Positions 34,901 to 43,220 of a stretch of 64,000 nt of DNA are shown piece after piece (position 1 is the stretch's first letter; each line of letters begins with the position of its first letter). The translations under genes were made by a program, and so were the position numbers. The notes beneath the pieces are model-generated. The model was not told where the DNA came from, ran no database searches, and saw only the letters and a list, made by a program, of their open reading frames with translations. Source of the stretch: Cladorhizidae sp. MBARI D1340-BT2. Taxonomy: Eukaryota; Porifera; Demospongiae; Poecilosclerida; Cladorhizidae. The stretch spans positions 16,540,390-16,604,389 of the forward strand of contig JAQNBH010000002.1 in the NCBI GenBank assembly GCA_028752905.1, written 5' to 3'.

Positions 34901-37900
34901 TGTTTAACAATGAACTTGAATGTGTAAGGTGTTTGGGGCTAAGATTTACATTGATACAAAAGCCTACCCCAAGTTCTACAGGCTTAGGCATGTATTTTTT
35001 TGCACTATGTAAGATGAATCAGAAGCTCGATTGACTAGGGAGAGATTGAACTTTGTCAGATTCTCAGATTCCATTGATATGGTGGTTATGCGACTATATG
35101 CATCTGCAGAGAACACAAGGGGAGACTAAATCAAGCATCATTGTTGGAATTCTGTCCTCCACTGTCTAATGATGACCTTCTAGCTTGCTTCTCAAGAGAC
35201 ACATTATATTTTTAAGCTGGACCTGCCTCATGCCTACGTGCAGATTCCTTTAGATACAGAATCAGGGAAGCTAACCACAATATCTAAAAAGGTCTACTCT
35301 CTTACAACTGCCTACGATTTGGAGTGCCAGCCATACAAACAACCTTATAGAGGATTATTGGGAAAATCCTACAAGGAATGCCTCATATATGTATCAACCT
35401 GGGTGACATATTAGTGACCATACTCATCTACTACGCACATTATAATGCTTTGTCAGCCCAAAAAAACAACTGCTGACAAAATCTTTAAACACATGTAAGT
35501 AGAGGGGCTACAGTTTGATCATCTTGTCTAAATAGCTAGCAGCTATTTACTAGTGCTGTGGTAGGTGCCCCAAAGATACTAATCAATCAGAAATTGACAG
35601 TTCTCTTCAGATGTGAAGTTATGACAATATGTATATTATTTAGAAATCACATGATTCTTTTCTCATTCCTCTTACCATTTAAGATGCTTCAAGTTGAATA
35701 GAGAGAGAGTATTTTTAAAATTTATTTGGAGTGGCAGGCTTGTAGAATGAGAGAGAGATCTGAGTCTGCAGGGCTGATGGAGCGAGAGAGCGCAGGACTG
35801 TGAGAAATGAATAGTGGCCAGTGGAGCCGATCATAGCAAAATGCAGTGTGTACATGCTTGCCTGAATCTACATTTTTCAGTGGTGGAACTTGCAATCATT
35901 GACCTGGTAGTTGCCAATCACATCATGGCACACACATTTGATGACTCAGAGAGGTTCTTGAGTGTTCTTAATGGAGTCGAATGCATTGAGGTTATCCTTA
36001 TACACTGACATTACTTTCCAAAAAAAATTGTTTAAAGGATCTTGACATAGATGGTTGTTCAAGAGGACTGATATTCTCTGCCAACTCAGCAAAGGATTTG
36101 AATGTATAACAAGCAAGGTTAGCCATCACAGGATCATGCAGTTCTCCCTAAAGAGATAAAACATCAAATGAATGACTTTTTCAATAATTGACTTGAATTT
36201 ATTCAGTTGATGCTTCAGCTCGATGCCCTAGCTTTCATCTAACCTTCGTCAAGAATAATCTAGCCTTCCTGATGAAGGTTAGAGAATTGACCTGAAATAT
36301 CAGTGGAGTAAGATTATCGAGAAAATCAGTGTATCAAAATCAATGTTGACAGTGTATTTCCTTGTATATAGAGGAGTGGTAAATCCAAAAGATACTTTAC
36401 TTTTCACTTTGAAAGGCACCCAGAGATAGAATGGGGAATATTCTTGTGCTTAAAACTTCCTTTAGCAAAACCTCAGCTCTAACAGAAACTTCCTCTCCAA
36501 ATTTAAATGGTCCACTCTTTGTTCTGTTCATGTTACAGGTACAACAAATTTGTGACCGCTATAGCTCAATGGAAATGCATCATAGAATCAGAATGGGTCA
36601 CATTCTTGTGCTACAAACTAGCTCTAGCCAAAACTAAGCCTCAAGAGAAACTTCCTATTCATATTAAAGTGGTCAACTGTTCATTTTACTGGTACAAGAA
36701 TTTGTGACTCCCAATTACCAACCAAGTTGAGTTTCTTGGAGCTACTGTACTAGCTAATTTTGTACACTAATAATAAGTGCTGCCCTCAGGTTGGTCCCTC
36801 TACTTTAGCTCATGTAACTTGGGTATAGTTGTACATATGGAAAATGTTTTAGTATCACAAGAGAGCAAACAGAGAGACCTATCTTTTGAGCTATATATTA
36901 AGTCCATTCCATGAAGTGTGCACAATCTATGGAGCTAAAAAGTGGTAACCACACGTTTTTAGCACCTACTAGTCCATGGTCATGTCTCCTCTGTGACTCT
37001 GGATATATTAATCTGCTAAACAACATTTTTCATAAGGAGAATTGTAGAAAATCGAAGTTACTACAGGCTTTAAGAACTTGTATTTTTCTTGTCTATTCAA
37101 TGCAAACAAGAACATAATGTTGGAAAGTGTTGTTAGTACTGAGCTTGCCATTAAAAAGAACTAGCTGCAGGCCCCACATTTCCCTGACTGAACAGTTGGC
37201 AAAGTCTACTTCATGTAGGAGAGCTTGAGCACAAGTTGAAGTAAAGGGGTGTTACAGCAGCTGTTGTAGCATCTATGTGCTTCACCACTTCTTGAGCTTC
37301 ACTACAGGAAACAGACTAGGCTTACACCAATGTAGAGATACTCCAGCAACATCTTCATCTCTTTGACAAACCAGTCAACTCCCACCTGACAATGAACTCC
37401 ACAAGCTCATGGAGGTAGTTCCTTGTACACAGATGTGCTAATATAGTTTTCCAACAAAGTCTCGATGCTATTGTTCCAGACCCTTCCCCACCAGGTACAA
37501 ACAGGGCCTAGCCTGGAATCTGATTCCCAGTGCGGTGAACCTGTTCATATGTAGCCACATCAGCATTAAAAAATCTCTGTCTTGTAGCCTCACTTACTTA
37601 GCATTCCAGTGCCTCAATTAACTTGTCTAGCTTTGAATCACTGCTGTCTCCCAACATGTCAATCATGTAATGGATTTCCTTCATGTGTGACAGGTACAAT
37701 TTGACTGTTTGCTACTACAAACACAATCGTTGCACAGACACACCCCTCCAACATCGGAGATTAGTATCTTTGTTTAGTGCCACCACAAACTATAAGAAAA
37801 TTGGCACTTAATTGTGAACAGGCACTTCCTGAACAATTAATACAGACTCATTCTTTCATCAACCAAAATTAAATGAACTGGTATATAGCACCAATTCTAG

Positions 37901-40900
37901 CCTAAACATTTTGTGCACTTCACTGTAATGCTATTGTGCATGAACATAACCGATGCTGTGACAGCTAGTGACCCCAACACTTGACAGTGACATATATACC
38001 ATGGGTGAGGAGGCCTGAACAGCTTGTTGTGCACCAAACATTGACCAAAGTTTGCATAGTGTGTAGTCCTAATGTACATACATACATGCTGAACTTGTAT
38101 AAGACTATTTATATGATATCTTCAATATTGTAATCACTTTCTCAATGACCGTTTATCTAGAGTAACTAGCCAAATTATTGATCATTGAAAAATTTCAATG
38201 ACCTTCTCCAACTTGAAATTGTATTCTCTCGACATTTCGACTAGATGCTCTAGCTCTTCATCAGGAATAATGAGGATTGATTATATTCTAGTACTGTGTG
38301 ATCTGGGAGTTTGTTGAAAATTTTAACATTTTTCACTGTTAGCATTATTATGATCTGCGAATATTTCCCCCTGCGAACAACCATGCAGTTCATCACCAAT
38401 TATGTATATTAAATATCCTGTTATATTGGGACATATTATGCGGAACAATTTTTTTAATGTGAGAGAATGTGGCTCATTACTACATGCTTTGATGTAATAA
38501 TTGTTCGCAACGGTTCAGGCATGACTCAGTGTAACACTTTGGAAAATGGCTCTAATGTATAATGTATACTATTGTTTAGTAGTCTTAACTTTAAGTGTGA
38601 TTCAACGTTACATGTTACAGTTCAAGTCTGACAATATTCACATGTGTAACTCAGCATTACACATTCTTACATGCTCTGACACATTTGTTTCATGAGTCTT
38701 TATATATATGTGACTTAATGTTACTAGTTGTTGTACTCTAACAATCAAATTGTTTGAAGTCTTAGACTAAGTTACAAGTGAATCAAAGTTATTGGCATAA
38801 CCTACTAACATGTAAAGCAGTTCAGAAGTGTTATACTTATTGAATATTTGTATTGTAACTTCATTAACAAGAATTCAATGAACAATTGTCTAAAGTTTGT
38901 TAAATGCAACTGCCAAGTGTTAAGGTTTGAGCCAAATATTGGGCAAAAAAATGTCTGGCGGGGGGTTTGATTTTGTGAGCCGGTGTAAGAATGTTCATGC
39001 TGGGTCTTGCTGGTTGGATACTCACTCTATTTACAATACTACTAGTAGAGTAACTATTTTTTATTGTGACGTGCAAACCTGACAGTGGTCGTCAGATGCT
39101 CCTCCCCTCCCACCCAAACAAACAAATATGTGTAATGCAAGACAAGTTCTATGACAACATGCATACCAGAAAGATGAGCCACTTCTTCACGACCGAGCAA
39201 CCCTAGTGTGACACCATCACAATGACATAATACTGAGCAACCCTAGTATGACACCATCACAATGACATAATACTGAGCAACCCTAGTATGACACCATCAC
39301 AATGACATAATACTGAGCAACCCTAGTATGACACCATCACAATGACATAGCACCCTAGTATGACACCATCACAATGACATAACACTGAGCAAACCTAGTA
39401 TGACACCATCACAATGACATAGCAACCCTAGTATGACACCATCACAATGACATAATACTGAGCAACCCTAGTATGACACCATCACAATGACATAATACTC
39501 AGCAACTGTAGTATGACACCATCACAATGACATAATACCGAGCAACCCTAGTATGACACCATCACAATGACATAACACTGAGCAACCCTAGTATGACACC
39601 ATCACAATGACATAATACTGAGCAACCCTAGTATGACACCATCACAATGACATAATACTCAGCAACTGTAGTATGACACCATCACAATGACATAATACCG
39701 AGCAACCCTAGTATGACACAATCACAATGACATAATACTGAGCAACCCTAGTATGACACCATTACAATGACATAATACTGAGCAGCCCTAGTATGACACC
39801 ATCACAATGAGACACAATATTGAGCAACCCTAGTATGACACCATCACAATGACATAATACTGAGCAATCCTAGTACGACAACATCACAATGACATAATAA
39901 TCAGCAACCTTAGTATGACACCATCACAATGACATAATACTGATGCCTTACCTCAACATGTCTCCATGTAGTGGCAGCTGCATCACATTTGTGACGGCGG
40001 TTATTATAGCCTACCAAATGTGGCGGTAAAATTGATTACCTCTGTTATTTCTCAGGGCCATTTATCTCACCTATAAGATGGTTTCAAAGTTCTGTTCAAA
40101 GAGGAAGCAGACAGTGCCAGTCAAAGAGACAAACACTTCCATTTATGCTGAATTTAAGGTATACGAAAGTAAACTTATTATTTTGTGGATGGCTAAGTGT
40201 GTTAGGGTTAAGTGTAGAGAGGAGTTATTAGTGTGTTAAGATTGAGTGTGTTTAATTGATGTGTGAAGTAGAGTGAAGTGTGTAAAGTGAAAGGTTAAGT
40301 GTGGATCTGTTAAGAATGCTAAATTTAAGCACAGGGATGAAGTGAGACTTTTAAGTGTGTGTTGAATGTGTGAGGTTAAGTGTGGATGGTTAAGGGTGTT
40401 TTGAAAATAGCATGAAGTGTTTTGAATGTGTTAGCATTAAGCGTGTTAATGTTAAGTGTGTTAAGGTAATGTTGCCCCTTTGTCTTCTTCTCGTCTCAAA
40501 CACTACTCCCTTTCTTCTCCTCACCTCCTCCATCCTCTTTGCATGCTCCATTTATCCTCCCCCCCCCCCACTCACTCTTCCCCTAAATCTTCTTTAACTG
40601 CAACCTTTGGCATGCTCGTTAGGTACCAACTGTAGTTTGGTTTGTGGAGACTGTGGCTCTCTTCAGCTTGACATTCATTATTGCCACTTATATCAACGAT
40701 GTAAGTGAATCTATTTTCACTGTTGCTTTATACTGTTGTTTTTCATAGTATATTTTAGAAGGGTGATTTCAGTGACGTCATAAGATGTACAAAATATTTA
40801 TCTTGTAATCAGCTCAAATGCCAACATTTCAATCAAGTGTTTTGGTGCTAGCCTTCGAAACGTTGGCATAAAAAAGAAACAATTTGGACTGATTTGCTTC

Positions 40901-42906
40901 TGAGTAGATGCTCTAGCCATCAATAGGAAAAATGAGATGCCAAGACCCACGTAAAGTTGATGCTATACCACATGATGATGTGCATGATAGGATGTGGCAG
41001 CAATGAAGGGGGGTAGGAAGGGGGAGGAGGAGGAGGAGGAGGAGGAGATAATATGCAGACATGAAATAAGTAATATTACTAGTACTACATGTACTACAAA
41101 CAAAATACAAACACACCGTAAATGATTGATTTGTTAATGGTGGCTGTGGCTTGAAGTTCAGGCTCTTGGGAGTGGCCACCCAGCAGCCCATTGCAATCTC
41201 TATAGAACTGCTCACACACCTGTGCTAGGCTAATGTGCCTAGCAATTCCGTCTATCTCCTGGCCTGGGCTAAGATGGTGGGCTCTGCGAAAGACACGATC
41301 AATGAAGTAGAACTTTTTAATGGTGTACACAACAATATTAAAAAAGTAGTAAAATTACAAAATAACTAGTAATAAGCCATCTCTTAATCTGATTTTTAAT
41401 TAAAAAAACAACCCATACAGTTTGCTTCGATTTATAATTGATAAATAATAGTTGTATAATGTGCAATTGTAAATTTAAAAAATTGGGGAGGGGGGGGAGG
41501 GGGCGACTAAACTTTATTTTTTTGTTCCTAAAGTTTACAATAGCAATAATAACCAAGGAAGCTGAGATGGCCCCAGGGTGCCCAAAACTGCTGCAGCATT
41601 CCCCCTCTGTACCGCCACAGACAGATATTGAAGGAGGTACCTCCTGGAGGTGAAATCTCTGGTAGATGCATGAACTTCCTTCCCAATTCCTTCACAAAAG
41701 ATTGTGCTTCAGGCCCCAATGCACCAGATGTCTCCACCGCAAAGGGAACAAAGAAATGGCTGCTCTCGAGGTGTGCGTATTTGATCTTCTTCAATTCCTC
41801 TGCATGGTTAGCCACTAATCCGGCTCCACTGGTAGCCCTGGCAATGTATGATGATGCAAATGTATCAAGGCAAGTAGCATCCCATACCAATACCTTGCCC
41901 ATGTTCCAAGGCACCATAAATCACGCTATCCGGTCTTTTTCCATCTGAGTGGAAGGTTCCAGTCTAAAGGAAATCCCAATAGATGATAGTGACCTATGAA
42001 TGGCATCGATGATTGATGCATGTGTAGGATGACGACCATCACTGAAATGCCAGCTTAGACCATGTCTGGCCAAGCAATCCACACTAGCACCGCCCAAAGT
42101 GATTGCATGGGTGTGGCTGAGAAAGAGGGTGTTCCCAAATGAAGGCCCACTGAAATGTGCACCGAAACATCGTCCATGCAAAGACCCAGAGATGGAATTG
42201 GGAGAGCACTCCACCATGCACCTGCTTCAGGACACAAAATAGCCAGAAGTCTTGCATGAAACAGCTCATTCATGCACCTGCTTCAGGACACAAAATAGCC
42301 AGAAGTCTTGCATGAAACACCTCATTCCTGGCACCCTAAAAAAACATCCACCATAGCACGCATTTTGTATGCATCCCATGTGTTCTGCTGACAGGATGCC
42401 TCGGTGGATGGGTCTGGAGAAGGGAAGTCATGGCCTTGCTTCCAAATGGATAGAGCATTGTAATATTTTAGTCAATGCTAACTAAAGACTAAATAACTTA
42501 GGTAATAAATGCTGGAATTATAATTTTTTTTAAAGTTAAGGATGTATAATTGAATCTCACTCAGGTCAGTAAAGTATGGAACTTCTTGGGATCAATGGCA
42601 GGAGTCTTAGTCCTCTACGTCTACCCGGCTGCATTCTACCTTCGGCTGCGCTACATCCTCAACAGGAAGAGAGCACAGACCTCCGGGATTGGTATGTGGG
42701 CAATGTATGATGGCTGGGACATGTTGAAGGAAGGAGTGGCGTGGGTGATATTTGGGATTGGCTTGGTTCTGCTGGTCGTGCAGAACTACCAGGCCATAGA
42801 CGCAGTGGTCAACACGGAGTCTGCTCCCAGCAATGGAACCAATGCCAACATTGGATTCTGCCACCTAGTGTGCAAGGAGATAAATATTACCAACGCTAGC
42901 TCGTAG
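9928..42906 (+). CDS. SLC38-like: SLC38/AAAP-family amino-acid transporter, nine exons
   Basis: The coding sequence joins 9928-10134, 17069-17194, 18365-18439, 21578-21735, 24368-24662, 25632-25774, 40056-40158, 40623-40700 and 42565-42906 (1527 bases, 508 residues plus stop). Every junction is GT/AG and all phases agree. The family hallmark is in exon 1: [20 protein letters not shown], with the GAG-L-LPYA core of helix 1. I count 11 hydrophobic helices, the usual number for sodium-coupled neutral amino-acid transporters, at about residues 27-50, 56-80, 112-133, 160-180, 188-206, 225-247, 261-286, 305-326, 373-393, 397-421 and 446-464. Eleven helices put the C-terminus outside, and it holds three N-glycosylation sequons (NGT, NIT, NAS). 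Expected role: symport of neutral amino acids at the plasma or lysosomal membrane. Substrate and subfamily cannot be told from sequence alone. The start ATG has G at +4 and no competing upstream frame. Confidence 0.9.
10690..11360 (+). repeat. TTTG/TTTA tetranucleotide arrays in intron 1
   Basis: Two long arrays (10690-10935 and 11140-11355) of TTTG and TTTA units, with a short GGTT run near 11275-11300, separated by about 200 bp of unique sequence. Open frames through them are repeat artefacts. Confidence 0.95.
11550..14200 (-). mobile_element. hAT-family transposon with transposase remnant
   Basis: The left end AGGGGCATGGGAAGC...GGTCAGGC and the right end (reverse complement TAGGCGTTGGAGCTGGTCAGGC) form an imperfect inverted repeat. 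The flanking octamers TCTAATGC (11542-11549) and TGTAATGC (14201-14208) differ by one base, fitting the 8-bp target duplication of hAT elements. Minus-strand pieces in order: a TTF-type zinc-finger start ([16 protein letters not shown], about 13900); [20 protein letters not shown] (about 13235, catalytic region); [18 protein letters not shown] and [13 protein letters not shown] (about 12910-13020); [12 protein letters not shown] and [12 protein letters not shown] (12265-12507); and the dimerisation region [12 protein letters not shown]...[10 protein letters not shown] (about 11900-12000), with one internal stop. Frames are broken, so it is non-autonomous. Confidence 0.85.
14541..14590 (+). ncRNA. 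Hammerhead-ribozyme-like motif, copy 4 (degenerate)
   Basis: TTAAGGCTAGAGTATCTAGCTGAAACATAA. Helix II (GGCTAGA/TCTAGCT) and GAAA are kept; CUGAUGA is lost and the NUH triplet is changed. Confidence 0.45.
14600..16560. other. Intron 1 sequence with no recognised feature
   Basis: No reading frame above about 110 residues and no motif I recognise on either strand. A segment near 14690-14730 (GGAGCTCCAAAG...ACACGGGTTTTT) resembles 36930-36960, suggesting an unclassified dispersed repeat. Confidence 0.35.
16560..16940 (+). repeat. Minisatellite of about 75 bp followed by a CA run
   Basis: Units contain TTGATCATGTGATCTATCAT, GATATGTT and CACCCCACATGCTCCTCT, repeated three to four times over 16600-16800. 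They are followed by a perfect CA dinucleotide run (about 16911-16940), 130 bp before exon 2. Confidence 0.85.
17069..17194 (+). CDS. SLC38-like: SLC38-like exon 2 (residues 70-111)
   Basis: Acceptor CTCTTGCAG, donor GTAAGG, 42 whole codons. It completes helix 2 ([11 protein letters not shown]) and encodes a loop ending [16 protein letters not shown]. The [12 protein letters not shown] pattern is typical of the loop before helix 3 in AAAP transporters. Confidence 0.9.
17520..17650 (+). repeat. CAA/AAT trinucleotide microsatellite
   Basis: Imperfect AACAACAAT-type run in intron 2. Confidence 0.9.
18365..18439 (+). CDS. SLC38-like: SLC38-like exon 3 (residues 112-136)
   Basis: A 75-bp exon encoding helix 3 ([20 protein letters not shown]). 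Acceptor CAATGTAG, donor GTGAGC, both phase 0. The upstream pyrimidine tract is weak compared with other exons of the gene. Confidence 0.85.
19020..19375 (+). pseudogene. Penelope-like RT fragment, second copy
   Basis: It is closely similar at DNA level to 6912-7265. It encodes [20 protein letters not shown] (RT motif B region), [17 protein letters not shown] (catalytic YVDD) and [17 protein letters not shown]. Unlike the first copy, motif B and the following [11 protein letters not shown] are intact here. It stops abruptly near 19375 against Gypsy-derived sequence in the opposite orientation, so the fragment was probably truncated by that insertion. Confidence 0.85.
19380..20700 (-). pseudogene. 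Ty3/Gypsy gag region
   Basis: The minus strand around 20063-19806 reads [20 protein letters not shown], then [20 protein letters not shown], the usual capsid-like start of a Gypsy gag (charged, one helix per 15-20 residues, with a conserved W-hydrophobic-L-L segment). Further pieces continue in other frames toward 19400. Upstream (20504-20238) is a serine/glycine-rich block of four imperfect repeats with the core SLVTGGEKS. Broken frames make it a remnant. Confidence 0.6.
20890..21260 (-). repeat. Probable LTR and primer-site region of the gag fragment
   Basis: On the minus strand a sequence ending TTATTACA is followed by TTTGGTGGCAACTACTAAAA. A TGG-starting segment right after an LTR-like ...ACA end is typical of a Gypsy primer-binding site. 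The outer LTR end could not be fixed and no second LTR was found, so this is tentative. Confidence 0.35.
21275..21577 (+). repeat. Long C- and CT-rich tract abutting exon 4
   Basis: About 290 bp almost purely pyrimidine (C runs, then CTCTCT/TCACTC) running up to the exon 4 acceptor CTATCCTGCAG. It doubles as an oversized polypyrimidine tract. Confidence 0.9.
21578..21735 (+). CDS. SLC38-like: SLC38-like exon 4 (residues 137-188 and part of 189)
   Basis: It encodes the loop after helix 3 ([18 protein letters not shown]) and helix 4 ([16 protein letters not shown]). It ends in [10 protein letters not shown], the conserved short loop before helix 5. The donor GTGAGA splits codon 189 after two bases, matching the start of exon 5. 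Confidence 0.9.
22084..22935 (-). pseudogene. Ty3/Gypsy protease and RT N-terminus
   Basis: Reading the minus strand from 22935: [17 protein letters not shown], with the DTGA active site of a retropepsin. Then [18 protein letters not shown] and [20 protein letters not shown] (the protease-RT linker), and [20 protein letters not shown] with [15 protein letters not shown] (RT entry region). It ends [18 protein letters not shown], the RT block before motif A, and then stops. There are stop codons between the blocks, so it is dead. It is separated from the gag fragment by exon 4, so the two are different insertions or pieces. Confidence 0.75.
23836..23882 (+). ncRNA. Hammerhead-ribozyme-like motif, copy 5 (well preserved)
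   Basis: CTGATGA, A, stem GGCCAGA/TCTTGCC with a GCA loop and one mismatch, then GAAACATT. All three signature elements are present: CUGAUGA, GAAA and a legal NUH triplet (AUU). Related sequence continues to about 24150, parallel to 8110-8490. Confidence 0.6.
24368..24662 (+). CDS. SLC38-like: SLC38-like exon 5 (residues 189-287)
   Basis: The longest internal exon: helix 5 ([15 protein letters not shown]), an extracellular loop, helix 6 ([20 protein letters not shown]) and helix 7 ([20 protein letters not shown]). The F-x-CH-x-N pattern in helix 6 and LQKEM after it are typical of SLC38 proteins. Acceptor TTGCATTAG, donor GTGAGT, phase 0 out. Confidence 0.9.
25145..25620 (+). repeat. TTTGTTTATTCA-type array abutting exon 6
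   Basis: Irregular units such as TTTGTTTTTGTTTATTCATT over about 470 bp, ending about 10 bp before the exon 6 acceptor. Long open frames in it are artefacts. Confidence 0.9.
25632..25774 (+). CDS. SLC38-like: SLC38-like exon 6 (residues 288-334 and part of 335)
   Basis: Encodes [17 protein letters not shown], then helix 8 ([20 protein letters not shown]) and [10 protein letters not shown]. The Y-P-V-L-hydrophobic-H/F-P-x-R signature after helix 8 is conserved in the family. Acceptor TTTATGTAG, donor GTAAGT, codon split after two bases, matched by exon 7. Confidence 0.9.
26306..26435 (-). repeat. 3' LTR of the Gypsy element
   Basis: Direct repeat of 29693-29815; shared blocks include GATAGGGACAACTCCCACTT, AAGGAATGTGTACA and CTGAGCATGCATGGTAAG. 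On the minus strand it is preceded by a purine run (GGGGGGAGATAGAGG), the expected polypurine tract for second-strand priming. Confidence 0.75.
26436..29692 (-). pseudogene. Ty3/Gypsy internal region, gag mostly deleted
   Basis: In minus-strand order: a gag start [12 protein letters not shown] (about 29635) that runs within about 60 bp into the pre-protease region, so nearly all of gag is missing. Then protease (29577-28831) with [16 protein letters not shown] (28714-28260) with [28 protein letters not shown] (motif A) and ILDDTLL (motif C). RNase H (to 27696) with [16 protein letters not shown] and [15 protein letters not shown]. Integrase (27117-26860) with a [12 protein letters not shown] zinc-end and [21 protein letters not shown] (core-domain aspartates). 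A proline-rich tail with [12 protein letters not shown] ends at about 26500. Frameshifts occur in RT and after RNase H. Polyprotein order PR-RT-RH-IN places it in Ty3/Gypsy. Confidence 0.9.
29693..29815 (-). repeat. 5' LTR of the Gypsy element
   Basis: The 123-bp partner of 26306-26435, differing by an indel (CAGCAACTAAGCC-type segment present only in the 3' copy). Such short LTRs are at the low end for Gypsy elements. Confidence 0.7.
29816..31015. other. Intron 6 sequence with no recognised feature
   Basis: No motif or long frame. Two related short segments around 25990-26270 and 31150-31275 share TGCAGCCC..TCTCAC and CTCTTCACTATG..GACCATTC landmarks (see the exon-like unit at 32480). Confidence 0.3.
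31020..31070 (+). repeat. CCCTAG telomere-like repeat
   Basis: About eight CCCTAG/CCCTGG hexamers ending CCCTAACT. A second short run is at 33071-33108. Confidence 0.7.
31607..32372 (+). repeat. G-rich 14-bp minisatellite
   Basis: About 50 units of TTATTAGGGAGGGG, alternating with TTAGTAGGGAGGGG. Each unit has two G runs on the + strand. It splits a segment related to 25990-26270 and 31150-31275. Confidence 0.95.
32480..32612 (+). other. Exon-like open segment in intron 6 (cryptic)
   Basis: Bounded by CAGTGCAG and GTGAGA, 133 bp with no stop in the phase that would follow exon 6. It encodes a hydrophobic stretch [19 protein letters not shown], then [17 protein letters not shown]. Its outgoing phase (0) does not fit exon 7, which needs two bases carried in, so it is not part of the main transcript. 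Partial relatives occur twice upstream in the same intron. Confidence 0.3.
33600..33730 (-). repeat. Dispersed repeat shared with 41100-41230
   Basis: ATAA-type run followed by TGGTGG...GGCTTCAAGTTCAGGCTCTT and AGTAGCTTCCCAGCAACCAG, closely similar to 41140-41200 (GGCTTGAAGTTCAGGCTCTT). Minus-strand reading gives the shared S-(K/Q)-EPEL peptide. Identity unknown; probably transposon-derived. Confidence 0.5.
33890..35560 (+). pseudogene. Decayed Ty3/Gypsy gag-pol, second family
   Basis: The + strand starts with a gag-like piece ([20 protein letters not shown], about 33965) and keeps traces of a knuckle region near 34430-34480. The RT zone (35200-35420) reads [19 protein letters not shown], a good match to RT motif A (F-K-LDL-AY-QI-LD-ES). 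The frame then shifts, with degraded remains of the FGV..AP and GIPH-V..LDDIL motifs. Many stops. It is the opposite orientation from the Gypsy element at 26306-29815 and clearly a different lineage. Confidence 0.65.
36174..36255 (-). ncRNA. Hammerhead-ribozyme-like motif, copy 6 (degenerate)
   Basis: On the minus strand TTGACGAAGGTTAG..., a GCTAGGGCATCGAGC hairpin, TGAAGCATC, then the common tail TTCAAGTCAATTATTGAAAA. It lies head-to-head with copy 7. Confidence 0.45.
36269..36330 (+). ncRNA. Hammerhead-ribozyme-like motif, copy 7 (well preserved)
   Basis: CTGATGA, A, a different helix II (GGTTA/TGACC with loop GAGAAT), then TGAAATATC. CUGAUGA, GAAA and an NUH triplet (AUC) are all present. 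Helix II sequence differs from the other copies yet still pairs. Confidence 0.55.
36425..36710 (+). repeat. Tandem duplication of about 160 bp
   Basis: Two diverged copies (36425-36555 and 36583-36708) share CATTCTTGTGCT, GAAACTTCCT and ACAA(G)AATTTGTGAC landmarks. Confidence 0.6.
36750..38195 (-). other. Possible retroelement remnant, unassigned
   Basis: Minus-strand frames near 37690-37520 read [20 protein letters not shown], then [20 protein letters not shown] and [13 protein letters not shown], which look protein-like but match no family I can name. Stops flank them. The rest of the stretch shows nothing recognisable. Confidence 0.25.
38197..38265 (-). ncRNA. Hammerhead-ribozyme-like motif, copy 8 (best preserved)
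   Basis: Minus strand: CCTGATGAAGAGCTAGA, loop GCA, TCTAGTCGAAATGTC, then GAGAGAATACAATTTC and the shared tail. CUGAUGA, GAAA and GUC are all intact. Helix II is six pairs including one wobble. The upstream ATTATTC can pair partly with GAGAGAAT to form helix I. Confidence 0.65.
39180..39945 (+). repeat. 40-bp minisatellite upstream of exon 7
   Basis: About 19 units with the core ACACCATCACAATGACATAA plus TACTGAGCAACCCTAGTATG. Some units lack about ten bases. It ends about 110 bp before the exon 7 acceptor. Confidence 0.95.
40056..40158 (+). CDS. SLC38-like: SLC38-like exon 7 (residues 335-369)
   Basis: Acceptor TTATTTCTCAG; the first base completes Gly335. It encodes a basic cytoplasmic loop ([20 protein letters not shown]) and [11 protein letters not shown] between helices 8 and 9. 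Donor GTATAC is weaker than the others; phase 0. Confidence 0.85.
40623..40700 (+). CDS. SLC38-like: SLC38-like exon 8 (residues 370-395)
   Basis: Encodes helix 9 ([20 protein letters not shown]) and IND. Acceptor GCTCGTTAG, donor GTAAGT, 26 whole codons. Intron 7 before it is short (464 bp). Confidence 0.85.
40890..40925 (-). ncRNA. Very degenerate hammerhead-like motif
   Basis: Minus strand GATGGCTAGAGCATCTACTC then AGAAG. Only the helix II hairpin is recognisable. Confidence 0.25.
41528..42300 (-). pseudogene. Retroelement ORF C-terminal fragment (copy 2)
   Basis: Minus-strand pieces in order: [100 protein letters not shown] and [19 protein letters not shown]. Same domain as 2740-3720 but better kept; the WDATC-DTF and VPFAVET-G blocks resemble a PD-(D/E)xK-like nuclease core (inference). 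One stop and one frame change separate the two main frames (42217-41921 and 41917-41528). A 56-bp tandem duplication lies at 42215-42326. Confidence 0.7.
42565..42906 (+). CDS. SLC38-like: SLC38-like exon 9 (residues 396-508) and stop
   Basis: Encodes helix 10 ([20 protein letters not shown]) ending FYLRLRYIL, with the GS-x-G...YP-x-x-FYL-R pattern typical of the AAAP C-terminus. Then a cytoplasmic loop, helix 11 ([16 protein letters not shown]), and a 44-residue tail with NGT, NIT and NAS glycosylation sequons and two cysteines. The stop is TAG at 42904. Acceptor AATCTCACTCAG. Confidence 0.9.
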   Translation, partial: VSKVWNFLGSMAGVLVLYVYPAAFYLRLRYILNRKRAQTSGIGMWAMYDGWDMLKEGVAWVIFGIGLVLLVVQNYQAIDAVVNTESAPSNGTNANIGFCHLVCKEINITNASS

Positions 42907-43134
42907 ATCTACAAGGTGGAGTGATCCCAAGATTTTCAGTTCATCTTTGGTGGCCATTTTGTTTTGATTGTTGCTGTGGTAACCACAATTGTATTTAGAC
43001 GTGTATTTTCCTACCATAGTTGTGTATATATTATATATTTACAATACTACTCCTACTATTACTACTACAATTAATGGTGATGATGATGATGATGATGATA
43101 ATAATTTTTTGGTGATGGAAACAAATTGAAATGA

Positions 43135-43140
43135 AATAAA
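43135..43140 (+). terminator. Poly(A) signal of the SLC38-like gene
   Basis: AATAAA 229 bp after the stop codon. It is the first canonical hexamer in the 3' region, and a hammerhead-like repeat on the other strand begins about 10 bp later. Confidence 0.6.
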
Positions 43141-43150
43141 CACAATACGA

Positions 43151-43220
43151 ATGACTTTTTCAATAATCAACTTGAAATTTACCTTCTCGTCATTTCGACT
43201 GGATGCTCTAGCCTTCATTT
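43151..43220 (-). ncRNA. Hammerhead-ribozyme-like motif, copy 9
   Basis: Minus strand ATGAAGGCTAGA, GCA, TCCAGTCGAAATGAC, then the shared tail TTTCAAGTTGATTATTGAAA. The GUC is changed to GAC, which would block cleavage. Confidence 0.55.
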
